Below are positions 23,196 to 33,578 of a stretch of DNA of 64,000 nt, one piece after another. Where the stretch lies: the NCBI GenBank assembly GCA_946811695.1, contig OX328123.1, positions 46,689,753 to 46,753,752 on the forward strand, read 5' to 3'. Under the pieces are notes generated by a model. The model searched no databases. It had not been told where the DNA came from and saw nothing but the letters and a program-made list of their open reading frames with translations. Position numbers and translations under genes: made by a program. This stretch comes from Gonocerus acuteangulatus. Taxonomy: Eukaryota; Arthropoda; Insecta; Hemiptera; Coreidae. The number at the start of each line of letters is the position of its first letter. Within the stretch, counting starts at the first letter, position 1.

Positions 23196-24454
23196 TCACA
23201 AGTGTCCCTTCCTCTGAAATTATCCCGCTCGTTCAACACGTCATGAATCAGAGGCAATGCAATCCCGTGGTAGCCAACGAGATTTGTGATATATTTAATG
23301 TTGTATTAGAACAGAATTATTTTCTGTTTAATGGTGATTGCTACAAATCCACCCACGGTCTAGTAATGGGATCTCCTATAAGCCCTCTGGCAGCGGATAT
23401 TTTTATGGATTGTTTAGAAAATAAGTATGTCATGAATAATTTAAATCCACTTAAAAAACATATCCGTTGTTGGATTAGGTATGTGGACGATTGCCTGTGC
23501 CTTTTTCAGGGTCCTATGAGACGTTTGGAGTCTTTTCACAAACTCCTCAACAGGATGCACAAGAACATAAAGTTTACTAAAGAAATAGAAGAGGGGGGTT
23601 CATTAAATTATTTAGATCTGACGATCCATAAAAAAGATGAAGGGGGTTTAGAATTTTCTATTTTTCGTAAATCTACTACCACCGATACTGTTATAGATAG
23701 GAGTTCTTTTCAACACCCGAGAGTTAAAATGTTGCCTTTTATTTATTATATTGATCGACTCTTGTCAGTACCTATGTCGGAGGGTAATCATCACCGTGAG
23801 CTTCTCCATATAAAGCATGTTGCGGAGAAGAACGGATATGATGCTCTCACGATTGATGGTATTTACAGGAGAAGAAAAGAAAAACATGCCCTTAAGGCGG
23901 CTTTTCCCAATTTTCTAAAACCCGACGTATCTGAGGTTAGATGGTTCACCTTACCATACTTAGGCCAAGTCTCGGAAAAAATAGCCTCCATTTTAAGTAA
24001 AGCGGATGTTAAGGTGGCCTTTAAAAATTCTCCCTCTTTGGCTAATGCTCTTTGTGACGTCAAGGATAAGATAGACACGGGAAATAAGAGTGGCGTCTAT
24101 AAAATCGTATGTGGCCTCTGTTCTGGTTCGTACGTAGGGCAAACTGGTAGGAAACTCAAAATAAGAGCTAGAGAACATAAAACCAGGTCTGATTCTGAAT
24201 TTCGTCAACATTGTCTCGCAGCGGGACACAGCGAAGCTGACCATTCTCTGTATTTTTTACATTACCGGAAGAAGTCTGCACAGATGAATGTCCTAGAAAG
24301 TATAGAGATACGTATCGACAAGATCCTGAGCTCGTGTAATTTAAATAAAAGGACAGATACGTATCAAACTGATATGTTGAGTCACGTCTCTGTGCAGGCT
24401 CTCTCCCTGCTTCCCTTCAGTCAGCCCTCAGCAGTGAAGCTGAACTCATTATAG
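23196..24454 (+). pseudogene. Penelope-like reverse transcriptase with GIY-YIG endonuclease, 5'-truncated
   Basis: An open frame of 424 codons (ATG at 23180 lies in the palindrome spacer, so it is not the native start) covers the C-terminal part of a Penelope-like polyprotein. RT motif B (GLVMGSPISPLAADIFM, residues 60-76), the catalytic YVDD of motif C (101-104) and the LNYLDLTI region of motif D (142-149) are present. Fingers and the first Asp of motif A are missing. A linker leads to a GIY-YIG nuclease: GVYKIVC (305-311), then CGLC, then YVGQT (318-322) and the conserved Arg/His segment KIRAREH (327-333). RT would extend target-primed DNA ends and GIY-YIG would nick the target. The frame has no stops but cannot be complete. 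Directly after the TAG comes GTGAGT, a good splice-donor match, with TTGTTTTTAG at 24527-24536 as a possible acceptor. Confidence 0.92.
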
Positions 24455-24660
24455 GTGAGTCTCTCTCCTCAACTTTAGCCATTTCATTTTATCATGTATG
24501 ACTTGTGTTTTTGTTTGTATTGTTATTGTTTTTAGTGTTTATGTTGACGAATCAAGATTATTGTGTTTATTTATTATTTTACGTGTAGGTTAGTGAACAT
24601 TTTAATATTTATAAGATTTCTGTTAGGCAACTGTCTTATTCTATTCATTTTGTCACAGTT

Positions 24661-24694
24661 CTGAGGATGGTAGCAAGAGCTACCGAAAGCGCTC
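24661..24694 (+). ncRNA. Hammerhead-ribozyme-like motif, PLE right arm
   Basis: CTGAGGA (24661-24667), extra T, stem II GGTAGC/GCTACC with loop AAGA (24669-24684), GAAA (24685-24688), minimal stem III AGC/GCT, then C at 24694 as the cleavage nucleotide. Flanking GTT and AGC can form a 3-bp stem I. All core positions of the CUGANGA...GAAA...UH consensus are satisfied. The extra base before stem II and the very short stem III depart from the textbook form but recur at the other sites in this window. Confidence 0.65.
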
Positions 24695-24746
24695 AGCGTG
24701 GAAATAAAATGTTGTGAAGGAACTAGACGTTTTTTTCATTTACCTG

Positions 24747-24758
24747 TATAATGATTTT
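24747..24758 (+). other. Right target-site duplication of the PLE
   Basis: TATAATGATTTT, identical to 21950-21961. Confidence 0.85.
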
Positions 24759-25304
24759 AAAATACAATCACAAATATCCTCGTTCCTGTATCTTCTTCTC
24801 TAAACAAAGCCACATAGACCTTTGAAATTTCTTAAATGCCACTTCTTCTGATTTAAGAACTCCATTCAGATTCGTTTTTAACAACAACAAAAAATTAACG
24901 TTTCTTAAAATGTAGGAGGTTATAAGTAGTTGACCTCCTTAAAACTTGTTTGGTTTTTGTTTTTTTAAAAAAATATATAGGTATATTATTAAATAACGGT
25001 ATAATAAACTCTCTAATAATATCAAGAAGTAACTGGTGTGGCTACAGTAAAAAATACCCTAAAATTCATAACAATGACCCAAAATTAAAGAAATGAACAA
25101 CAGTAACGACATTTAGACAATTTAAGTATCAATACATCACATGATTACTCCCCTGCCTCAATTAAGGAACATAATTTCTGGGCTGTATGAACAACATATC
25201 CTATTAGTATTTGTAATGTGACACAACTCAAAGATCGGTGTTCTTCAGTTATGACTATGAAAGACATGGTAAATATCCCTTTATCAACCATTACAACTGT
25301 ATGT

Positions 25305-25460
25305 ACTTAGCTTCGGAGCTTGTACACCCTTGGCACTTGTTTTACCCTTCCTGTCTTAAAACTACGACCTCTACTCAGGCAAGAGTGACATATTTTCAGT
25401 TCAGTTTTATTTTGAGTTGAGTCGCTTTAGAAATACTAGTGCGAAGTCTATTTTCAAAAG
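25305..25460 (+). repeat. Dispersed repeat V, copy 2
   Basis: Same block order as 20500-20700: GGCACTTG, CCTTCCTGTC, GGCAAGAGTGACATATTTTC, then GCTTTAGAAATACTAGT. It is about 30 bp shorter in the T-rich spacer. Confidence 0.6.
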
Positions 25461-27634
25461 TTAATTCAGCATTCTTGACAGAATTCATTTTTATCTCGTG
25501 CGGCTTCAACTTTAATGTCATGAAGAAATAAATGTCTCCAATTGAAGAAAATTGTATAAATAAGCTAAAAATAAACAAATTAATAAGCTATTTTATGCAG
25601 CTAAGCTTATAAGAGAGTATTCATAAAGCAACAAAGTGCATATTTATAACCATTCAAGGAGAAGTGGATTGCTCGTCGTAGCTAGTTGGATCTAGTTAAG
25701 CAACGAATTGATCTAGCGCCGATTAAATCGGTAATACCGTGCATTTCAGGTCACATTTAAAAATTGCATTCCAGTTATTAAATTTGTATTCTCGAATTTC
25801 GTAGACGATCTTCGTTAGATAGAACTTACGTTGGTTACTATGTCTGTCTTTCGGCAAAAACAACCATAGTTTTACAGGGTACCTTAATTAATATTCGAAA
25901 ATGATTGAATTTATAACCATTCCCTAACACTGGACATCTTCTTCATTGTGGAAACCTAGGAGCTCGGGCAAAAAAATCTGGACCTTTTAAGTATAGCATT
26001 GGTCCTTAGGCTTCGGTACGAGTTTTCCCCAAATGGACAAAAAGGAATAATAAGGAAGATGTAAAACAAGAATAAAAAAAAAAAAATGCAAGGAAAGAAT
26101 ATCTTCTCATTTCAGAACTTAAACATAAGCTGGAAAAATACTAACTGTACTTTTCAAGCAATGTCAATGAAGCCTAATGTATGTGGGAAAGAAACATGCA
26201 TGGATTAAGCTAGACCTTATTTAATGAGATAGTTGTGCAACAAAAGGTCTAGTTAGGAAAATTTCGATAGTTAGAGTAATTTTGTACAAACACAGAGGCA
26301 ATTAATGTACTAACATTTAATTACTTAATGACTTTCCAAGAAAATCCTCTAACATTGAGTGTTTACCAGTGGACTGTCTATTCCTAAGGCAGCAGGCACG
26401 GCTACAAAGCTGTGATAACATGTACGTTACCGGTCATAAAAAAAAATGACAAAAAGGCGGATTAAAATTTAAATAAATTGCTCTCTGGGAGGACTATTTT
26501 TTTAATTATTATTATTTTAAAGAAACCATTTTATTCCCAATATATTTGGAGACTCAGCTGTACTCGTCAGAATTCTTTATTTTGACAACATAAATATTAA
26601 TTAACCAGTCGTTTCTAGTAAATACCAACTTATAATTCAAACTACCGAATATGATGTCACTTGTTTCTTACAAGAACAAAAATATATTTGTTATTAATAA
26701 CTGACTCAATTCATAAAAAAAACGTAATTTAGTTCCTGAGTAAACCCCCACACTAAACAGACTAATTTCTGTTGTTTTCAGAAGGTATCTTTATCATTAG
26801 GTGGTCATGAGATTCATGAGCGAACAAACATATGCCACAGACGTAAATCTTGTGACCCAGAAGAAGGACTCATTATAAAATTGAAGCGAGAGAAACAGTA
26901 CTGACATATTTCTCCGATTCAACATCTATAAAAGAAGAAAAACGTCAATAAAATGTTATACGGTCTTTATTAGTTTTCGTAAAATAATCGTATGATATAA
27001 TAATATCGTAACACAAGCATAAAACTATTAAACTCACCACCGTAATCCAAGAATGATAAAGTGAACAAGATCTCAACTTACCTGAAACAAAATAAAATAT
27101 GAAGTGGGAACGTTTATTATAAAACTACAGAAATTATTACACGCATAAATTAACTTATATTTAGTATAATAATATAAAAGCATATTTCAACAAAGAACAA
27201 TGTTACCTACTATTTTTTTTAATATTTATATTCCACACCATAGTATCCCTATGGTGAGGGAGTTTATTTTTATGCATACCCAATGCCATGTATATCTTTA
27301 CCGTATAGTTATCGTACTAGTTTGAATCTCAATAAATTTAAATCTGTATGTGTAAAATTATGTATCACCATGTCCCGTCAGTAGTTGTGTAGGTGAGAAT
27401 GTTAGTGGTGGAACTGTTTTTCTACATTTAATTTGTGACAGAAACTCTTTAGATGGGAAACTTATTCTGTGTTGTTCAATCTCTATTGTCCCAAGGCAAG
27501 TTTTTCTCGGGTAATACTTCAACCAAGTAAATAATATTGGAGTGAAACATAAAGCAGCAAAGTGTATGTCAAACTATCGAATATGGAAAATCTGGTTTTA
27601 CAGATTCCAGACTTTGCTCTTGGATTGTGGACGA

Positions 27635-27635
<1 letters not shown>

Positions 27636-27710
<75 letters not shown>

Positions 27711-27711
27711 C
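27636..27711. repeat. (TA)n microsatellite
   Basis: About 75 bp of TA dinucleotides with one TG interruption near the 3' end. Confidence 0.95.
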
Positions 27712-28895
27712 TCACACGCAAGGTAATAGATTGTGTTATAAATGAGTAATCAGAGGAAATAAAGCTGATGTAAGGAAAGGGTTTCTAAAGGAAGTACGGA
27801 AATTTGGAGATTTCAAAACACTAAGAATAAAGCTCTCTCTTAGCCTTGGATAATTAGTTACAATAAAACGACACAAACTCAACGTTGAATCTGCATCGAC
27901 CCATTCCAGTTTATTTCAAGGATTCGATGACCTCAGAATACTTTCTGTGTAGTAGGATTAATAATATATTCAAATTAATGCAAGAAACGAGTGAAAATAA
28001 TAAAATATTTACTGAAGTAAAGTGAAAAGTTCATTGTTACAGTTCCAAAACACGACTTTCCAAAAATTTTCGAATTTTACCGTTAATAACACCCTACACA
28101 CAGTGTGCGTAGGCCGCAACTTGGCCTGGTGCAGTACCGTGCGCCTAGATTTCAACACTATCGTGTTTTGACCAGAAGAGTAATATAGTTCACATTTAAA
28201 TAGATCATTTTCTTCTCATAACATAATGTTCTCAGTGAAAACATAATAAATATAGAAATATATCATCTCAGCCCCTTCCGGCAGAAATCTCTACAACCTT
28301 GGACGAGTAACCAGGTATTCTAATAGGAGCAACTTAGTCAAGTATAAGATAATATACTTTCATGAAAACTTGCTTGAATATTAGCACAGGAATCATACCA
28401 GATGCTTACTTAATCCGGTATTAGATTTCCAGCCTTTGGACATCCGGAACAGTCACTTCCTCCTACTAATCCCACAAAAATTGCACATCGTAGCGCTTCC
28501 GCACTCAATTGTAACAGCTTCTCAAGAAGAGAAAGTACAGGAAAATTAATAAATATTAATAATTCTTGGAGACTTCCACGGTCCATGTTATTTAATGTTC
28601 TAAGGTATTTTGGACATGACCGTGTCGAGTTGGAAATACATAACAGACTTTTCGCCAGACTTTCTGCCGGCTTCTTACAGAGTTAATCTGAAAATTAAGA
28701 ATTATTAGTCTTTGGGGACCTGCTCGGCGTTTTCAGACCTCTGATTGGTCGGATTTTCCCGTGCTGTTGGGATCCGTGCAGAAAATCATCTGCTTTTGGC
28801 GGGATGACAGATGTCCATAAGTTACTTATATATTTATATGTGGCAGAAGATCAAATTCGAACAAAAGCACTCTACACTATTCTTTTATAGTGCTC

Positions 28896-28928
28896 TACAT
28901 GTTTCGCGTTCCTATGACGCCTCTTCAG
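28896..28928 (-). ncRNA. Hammerhead-ribozyme-like motif, best formed copy
   Basis: Minus strand: stem I GCTC directly before CTGAAGA, one extra G, stem II GCGT/ACGC with a 7-base loop, GAAA, minimal stem III ACA/TGT, A at the cleavage position, then GAGC closing stem I with 4 perfect base pairs. Every conserved core position is present. Confidence 0.7.
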
Positions 28929-29024
28929 GAGCTCTTAAAATAATGTATAATTACACCACCGAGAACCTTCCGCAGGTAGGGCCACGTCTAGACTCTTAGT
29001 GTAAAATATTTATATTAAGAGCTC

Positions 29025-29057
29025 TTGAAGAGGCGTCATAGTAGCGCGAAACATGTA
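29025..29057 (+). ncRNA. Hammerhead-like motif with core mutation
   Basis: Same structure as 28896-28928, but the core starts TTGAAGA, so the invariant first C is T. The GAAA, the ACATGT stem III and the following A are kept. Probably inactive. Confidence 0.55.
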
Positions 29058-29737
29058 GAGCACAATAAAAGAGTATTGTAGAACGCGAGTGTTTCTGTTC
29101 AAATTTGACCTTCTGCCACATATAAATATATTAGAAAAATGGTGTCTAAGCTTATAATAACTTATTTAGTGCGTAACAGTCTTATCTTAGAAGTTCTGGG
29201 AATATTTCACTATTTCCATCGCTTTTTGAATAATCCATTCACGTGTGTAGGGATCCATAACTAACATTTTAGTTTAATCGAACTCAATGGAGTGATTAGT
29301 AGTAATGAAATAATCTGCAATCGCTGTTTTTTTATCCAGATAAATTTATTATTATGATCATATTTTACAATTAGGTGTGTTTGGTATCAAATCAAACATA
29401 GGTATAAATTAATTTATTTATTTATTTATTTACGGAGCTTCACAACAGCAAGGCGATTTGCTCACATAAATGGTTAGTAAAAAAAAAAAAAAAAGGAATA
29501 AAAAACAATTTAAAATTTATACAAAGACAAAAAAAATGAGAAAATAAAGAAATAGATGAAAATAAAATATACAAGAAAAATTACACAGTTAATTAATAAA
29601 AATTGAAAAAATTATGATAATAATAAGTAAAATAATTTTTTATTGCAAGATAAAAATCATTATTATGTCTGTGTCTGTATTCGTAGAGATTTAATAAGAG
29701 GACTTTATTTTCTCTTCTTAAGCCACATCTACGTGTG

Positions 29738-29777
29738 CGGACACACACACTCACACACACACACAAACACACACACA

Positions 29778-29821
<44 letters not shown>
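29738..29821. repeat. (CA)n microsatellite in the I-like 3' UTR
   Basis: CA dinucleotides with CAAACA interruptions. It gives spurious Cys-Val frames on the minus strand. Confidence 0.95.
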
Positions 29822-29822
<1 letters not shown>

Positions 29823-29869
29823 TTACAGTGACTCACACACATACATCCATACCTGCATACATCCATACC

Positions 29870-31617
29870 TCATATTTTGTTATAAAGTTTTAGTTTATGT
29901 AAGTGTCGTAGTATGGTAAAAATGTGTGGGCTGCTTTCGGAAAATAATTCAGACATGTGATATGGTATAGTTAAGTAGTCTCGTGTTTTGCATTCTGTTA
30001 GTTAGTGTTTAATGGTCAGTGGCCTGTTGCATGTCTGGCATATAGGTCTGTCTTGTTTTGTCATGAGATAGGAATGTGTTAAGTGTGTATGTCCAATGCG
30101 TAGTCTTGTAATTACAACTTCATCACGTCTTGTTAATTGCGTATTAGCTTGCCATTCATGAGTACTGCTTTTTATCTCTCTTAGGAGGTTATCTCTTGTG
30201 CTGTACCATGAGGCTTGCCATTCAAGACGGATATTTTCTGTAATTAGTAAATGTAAGTCTTCAGTCGTTAGTCCACTGATTCCCGTCTGCTGGCGTGTTT
30301 TGCTTGTTCGTCCGCAGTCGTTGTTTGTCCAATATTTTCGTGTCCTGGGACCCACAACATTGTTACCTGTATGTTGTGCGTCTGAAGTCTGATGATATGT
30401 TCTAAAATGTCAATGATGACAGGATTAGTGTTATATATGTGTAAGGAGAGTAAACAACTTAACGAGTCCGAGCATAGTGTTATGTTCTGTGTTGTAGTCT
30501 GTACGTTAGTTAGACCTAGGAAAATGCCATGCAGCTCAGCGGTGTATATGCTCGTGCTCTTTGGTAAGGTGACGAGATATTTTTCTTCATTTATAATAGC
30601 AGCTGCACTGACGCCGTCATTCATCTTAGATCCATCAGTAAATATGTACACTGTGTCTGTAGTCGTTTCAGTTAAATGCTTGTACGTTGTCTTGTAAAAG
30701 TGTTTAGAAAGTGCGATTTTCTTTTTAAATTTAGTTAACGTAAGGTCAATTTTTAAGTTGCTTACTCTCCAGGGAGGAATTGAAAGATGTCTGTGTGCGT
30801 GAGTTGGTTGTGTAAGAACATGTCTATTCTCTCTATCAAGCATACAGCGCACTATGAGCGGCTTACGTTTTGTTCCTCTTTCACTGTAGAGATCTTTATA
30901 TGAATTATTTAAAAACGAATTTACACACTGTGAATTTAATGATTTTGATTTTGTAATAAATTTAAGACAAATCATCTGACGTCTATTATCCAGCGGAAGC
31001 TCTCCCGACTCTGCATATAGACTCTTCACAGGACTGGATCTAAAAGCTCCTAAAGCTATCCGGATTCCAGTATTGTGCACTGAGTCTAATGCTTTTAGTG
31101 TATTTGAACTGGCAGATGAATATACTATAGAACCATAATCCAGTAGCGACCTGGTAAAGGCTCGATAAAATCTAAGCATGGTACATCTGTCAGCTCCCCA
31201 CTTAGTGTTACTAAGAATCCTCAATAAATTCAACGATTTGTTGCATTTGTTAAGGAGTTCTTGTATATGGGGTGCCCATGTCAAGCGTTGATCAAATACC
31301 ACTCCAAGAAATGTCAGTGTTCGTGTTTGTGTTATGTGATTATTGTTTAAAATTAAATTTGAATTGGGTATGTTGTGTTTTTTTGTAAATACGATGTACT
31401 TGGATTTATCGTATGAAAATTTGAATCCAGTTCTTGAACACCAGTATTCTAAAGAGTGTATTGTGTCTTGAATTTTTTCTATGGCAGTGTGGGAATTAGC
31501 TGATGTGATATACAATAATAGATCGTCAGCATATTGACAGTATGTTACTCCTTGCGGAATAAAGCGTCCAACGGAATTAATAGCTATATTGAAGAGTGTG
31601 GTACTCAAGACGCCGAG
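29870..31617 (-). pseudogene. RT-RNase H polyprotein of I-like element (C-terminal two thirds)
   Basis: The long frame (30268-31608, 446 codons) starts just before the RT catalytic box YADD (residues 26-29), passes through the FLGVVFDQRLTWAPHI region (99-114) and enters RNase H. There TDGSK (D325), TAEL (E358), CSDSLS (D381) and TADEQAK (D433) give the full D-E-D-D set, with WVPGHENIGQ between. A frameshift near 30285 moves the continuation to a second frame (30002-30355 and beyond): NIRLEWQASW, RRDEVVITRLRIGHTHLTHS, then CQTCNRPLTIKH and a stop. The same frame continues after that stop through KTRDYLTIPYH to a second stop at 29870. One frameshift, one nonsense change and loss of the N-terminal half make it inactive. 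Confidence 0.9.
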
Positions 31618-31618
31618 T

Positions 31619-31657
31619 ACTTAATTAATTAATTAAATCGCGATTTAATTAATTAAG
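31619..31657. other. AT palindrome centred on TCGCGA
   Basis: ACTTAATTAATTAATTAAAT and its near-perfect complement meet at TCGCGA, then continue into further TTAATTAA blocks. It lies exactly at the 5' junction of the I-like element, so it may be target DNA or a product of the insertion. Confidence 0.6.
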
Positions 31658-31727
31658 ATAAATTAATTAAATCGATGTATGATAAATTTAAATAGCCTAA
31701 GCTTAACCTTTGAGGGGGGGAGGGGTT

Positions 31728-31900
31728 TGTTTTACGTTTCACCTGCAGGTAGGCCATTAGTGCCGGGATACCTTGTTTTGCCTTTTTAGGTATCCATTGA
31801 AGGCTGGGTTGGCCTAAGGTCCGATATGCCAAATTTCGATCCTCAAACGATGACACTAAAAATGGTTTCAGTGCGTGCTCCAAGTTTAAACTCAGATCTT
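31728..31900 (-). repeat. Degenerate SINE tail or related old repeat
   Basis: TTTACGTTTCACCTGCAGGT followed by AGGCCATTAGTGCCG resembles the inverted tail of the SINE at 35666-35896 (TTACGGCGCATCTACATCTA then GGTCATTAGCGCCG). The remainder has weak similarity to 19860-19960. Confidence 0.4.
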
Positions 31901-32236
31901 TTACGACATGAGCCTAGTGCTGTAATCCCGCAGAATCCAAGGTAGCTTTTCTTGTCGAATCACAAGCGGAACAAGTCTTCTGGCATATTGACAGATTGAT
32001 ATATATAAGCAGACTATTTACCAAGGTTTTAAGGCGGGGGCTTATTTAGACAGCTGTAGGCTCAAATAGCCGTTCTAATGAAGGTTTGACCTCAAGCATT
32101 GCCAGTTCCTCAAATCCAGTACTTCTGTTTCTAAGGCGTGAACGAATGGATTTTAACGGAAATGAGAGGGAGGCCTTGACATCTAAATGACATATCCGAT
32201 TTTTAATATTTTCTCCTACAATTAAAAACATTAAAT

Positions 32237-32470
32237 GAATCGTTTATTTCAGAAACCCGTCAAGTGCACTTTTTAAAATTTTGGGAAAACTAAAATAAAA
32301 GACCTAAATTTATAATTAGTAAAGGTTTTGGTTTGGGAAAACATCAAAGTGTTTATTATTCTATTGTAAAAACAAAAAAATGTTGGGTTAATTTTTAAAA
32401 TTAAGAAGGTTTTTTAGTTTCCCGAAAATTTAAGAAAGTACACTTGACGGGTTTCTGAAATAAACGATTC
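32237..32470. mobile_element. MITE-like element with long terminal inverted repeats
   Basis: GAATCGTTTATTTCAGAAAC at the left and its complement at the right start inverted repeats of about 58 bp (with mismatches), separated by about 120 bp of AT-rich DNA. Total 234 bp, no coding sequence. No target duplication is evident, so superfamily is unassigned. Confidence 0.7.
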
Positions 32471-32479
32471 AGAGCGAAC

Positions 32480-33575
32480 ATTTGATGAATTGAATATTTT
32501 ACACTAATAATTTCCATGCCCGCCGAAAATATCTTTTCAAAAAATAGAATTTAACCCTTAAATTTATTTTAATTTAAATTATAACGTCCATTTTTTAATA
32601 ACTCAGATTTTTTAGGGCAAGTCATTCAATGTTTACAAGCCTTTTCTATGCAGTATAGGACTGATGCCTTATAATTATTCGAAACAAGAATCGCCACCTC
32701 TAGTGATAATCTAACCCTCGATCTTAGGTACGGAGTACTCACACTTCAGCACCCACATATTGAGTGCGCAAATAATAACTTTTAGGGAAAATACAAAATC
32801 ATCAACTTATGAGTAGGTATATAAACATTTTGAGGAGGAAATCATGCCTGACGGATGTGCCTAACAGTAATATCGGCGTTTCATAACAAATAATTCCGAA
32901 AAAACCGGTCGTTCAAATTTTTCGACTCCGCCCACCGGAACACTTTTAGATACATTTTTATAGGATACTTTGAATAGGATAATCGAATCTAACTACTTTT
33001 AGTTTCTACAATCCAGTTTACATTAAACCGTTTTCGAGAGGACAAAAAAACTCATTTTTCTTCTTTGGATGCGTAAAAACAACGGAGGGACTTGAAAATT
33101 GGTCCACATTTTCAAACACTACGATTTATACATTTTGTATGTTGGAATTTTTTATTTTGCTGAACATCCGGAAAACAGTTAACAAATCATAGCAGCAGAA
33201 TGTTCACTATTGTTCGGCCTAATAATTGTAATAAAAAAGGTTCAGGCTCAGAACAGCTGTTCAAGCTAGTGCTAGTTAACCTTTATAAAAATTATCTTGA
33301 AGTTTATTAAGATTTTTGAAGATTTTTCAAAGCATTTTGGAACAAAAATATCACAGAGTCTTAGGTTTGACTTCCGAGATGTGAGGACATATCCCCTGTG
33401 AGGCGGAGGATCCAATTCCCGAAGAATTGCTTAAGACTAGCTCTACCTACTTACCTTACCAGGGAGTACAAACTAATTTAAGCCTTATTTGTAATATTTT
33501 CATTCAATTTACTCTTATACTGGGTATTTTTGATTTAAACTAGTAATTTAACTTTTTGCCTGAATTTCAAGCGGC
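32480..33575. other. No gene seen
   Basis: AT-rich DNA with phrases such as AAACCGTTTTCGAGAGGAC that recall repeat element interiors elsewhere in the window (for example 11750 and 37240). I cannot define element boundaries. Confidence 0.45.
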
Positions 33576-33578
33576 TTC

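Larger units (their letters stand above)
21962..24746. mobile_element. Penelope-like retroelement, head-to-head palindromic insertion
   Basis: Left arm 22000-23183 (minus) and right arm 23196-24746 (plus) are inverted copies of one Penelope-like element that meet around a 12-bp spacer (23184-23195). Both are 5'-truncated at the same point, in RT motif A. A 38-bp non-palindromic tail (21962-21999) lies between the left duplication and the left arm. The arms differ mainly by a 375-bp internal deletion in the left arm, replaced by about 9 bp of filler. One-sided tails, inverted partial copies and variable target duplications are described for Penelope-like elements. Near-identity of the arms implies a young insertion or recent arm-to-arm correction. 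Confidence 0.92.
24760..28820. other. Unassigned AT-rich DNA (contains repeat V and a microsatellite)
   Basis: Apart from the V repeat copy at 25305-25460 and the TA tract at 27636-27711, I see no gene or structured element. Frames do not exceed 67 codons and show no motif. Confidence 0.5.
28825..29134. mobile_element. Short palindromic PLE-type insertion with hammerhead-like motifs
   Basis: Inverted arms of about 115-125 bp (28825-28940 and 29012-29134) surround a spacer of about 70 bp. Outer ends read TATATTTATATGTGGCAGAAG and its complement. Each arm contains the hammerhead-like core (28896-28928 minus, 29025-29057 plus). The arms differ at several bases and one indel, so this copy is older than those at 22 kb and 59 kb. 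The layout matches those two insertions, but a target duplication is not clear and no coding sequence is present. Confidence 0.7.
29405..31617 (-). mobile_element. I-like non-LTR retrotransposon, 5'-truncated
   Basis: Reading on the minus strand, the element starts inside the RT domain at about 31617, continues through RNase H and a cysteine-bearing C-terminal region to a stop at 29870, and has a 3' UTR containing a CA microsatellite. It ends in (TAAA)n at about 29405. The last 85 bp match the orphan tail at 1441-1535. Simple-repeat tails and 5' truncation are typical of I-clade and related non-LTR elements. The 5' junction abuts a 39-bp AT palindrome. A target duplication cannot be read reliably in the AT-rich flanks. 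Confidence 0.85.

Noticed and set aside
29593..29831. Cys-Val and Thr-His repeat frames
   Set aside because: They are translations of the CA microsatellite in an I-like 3' UTR.
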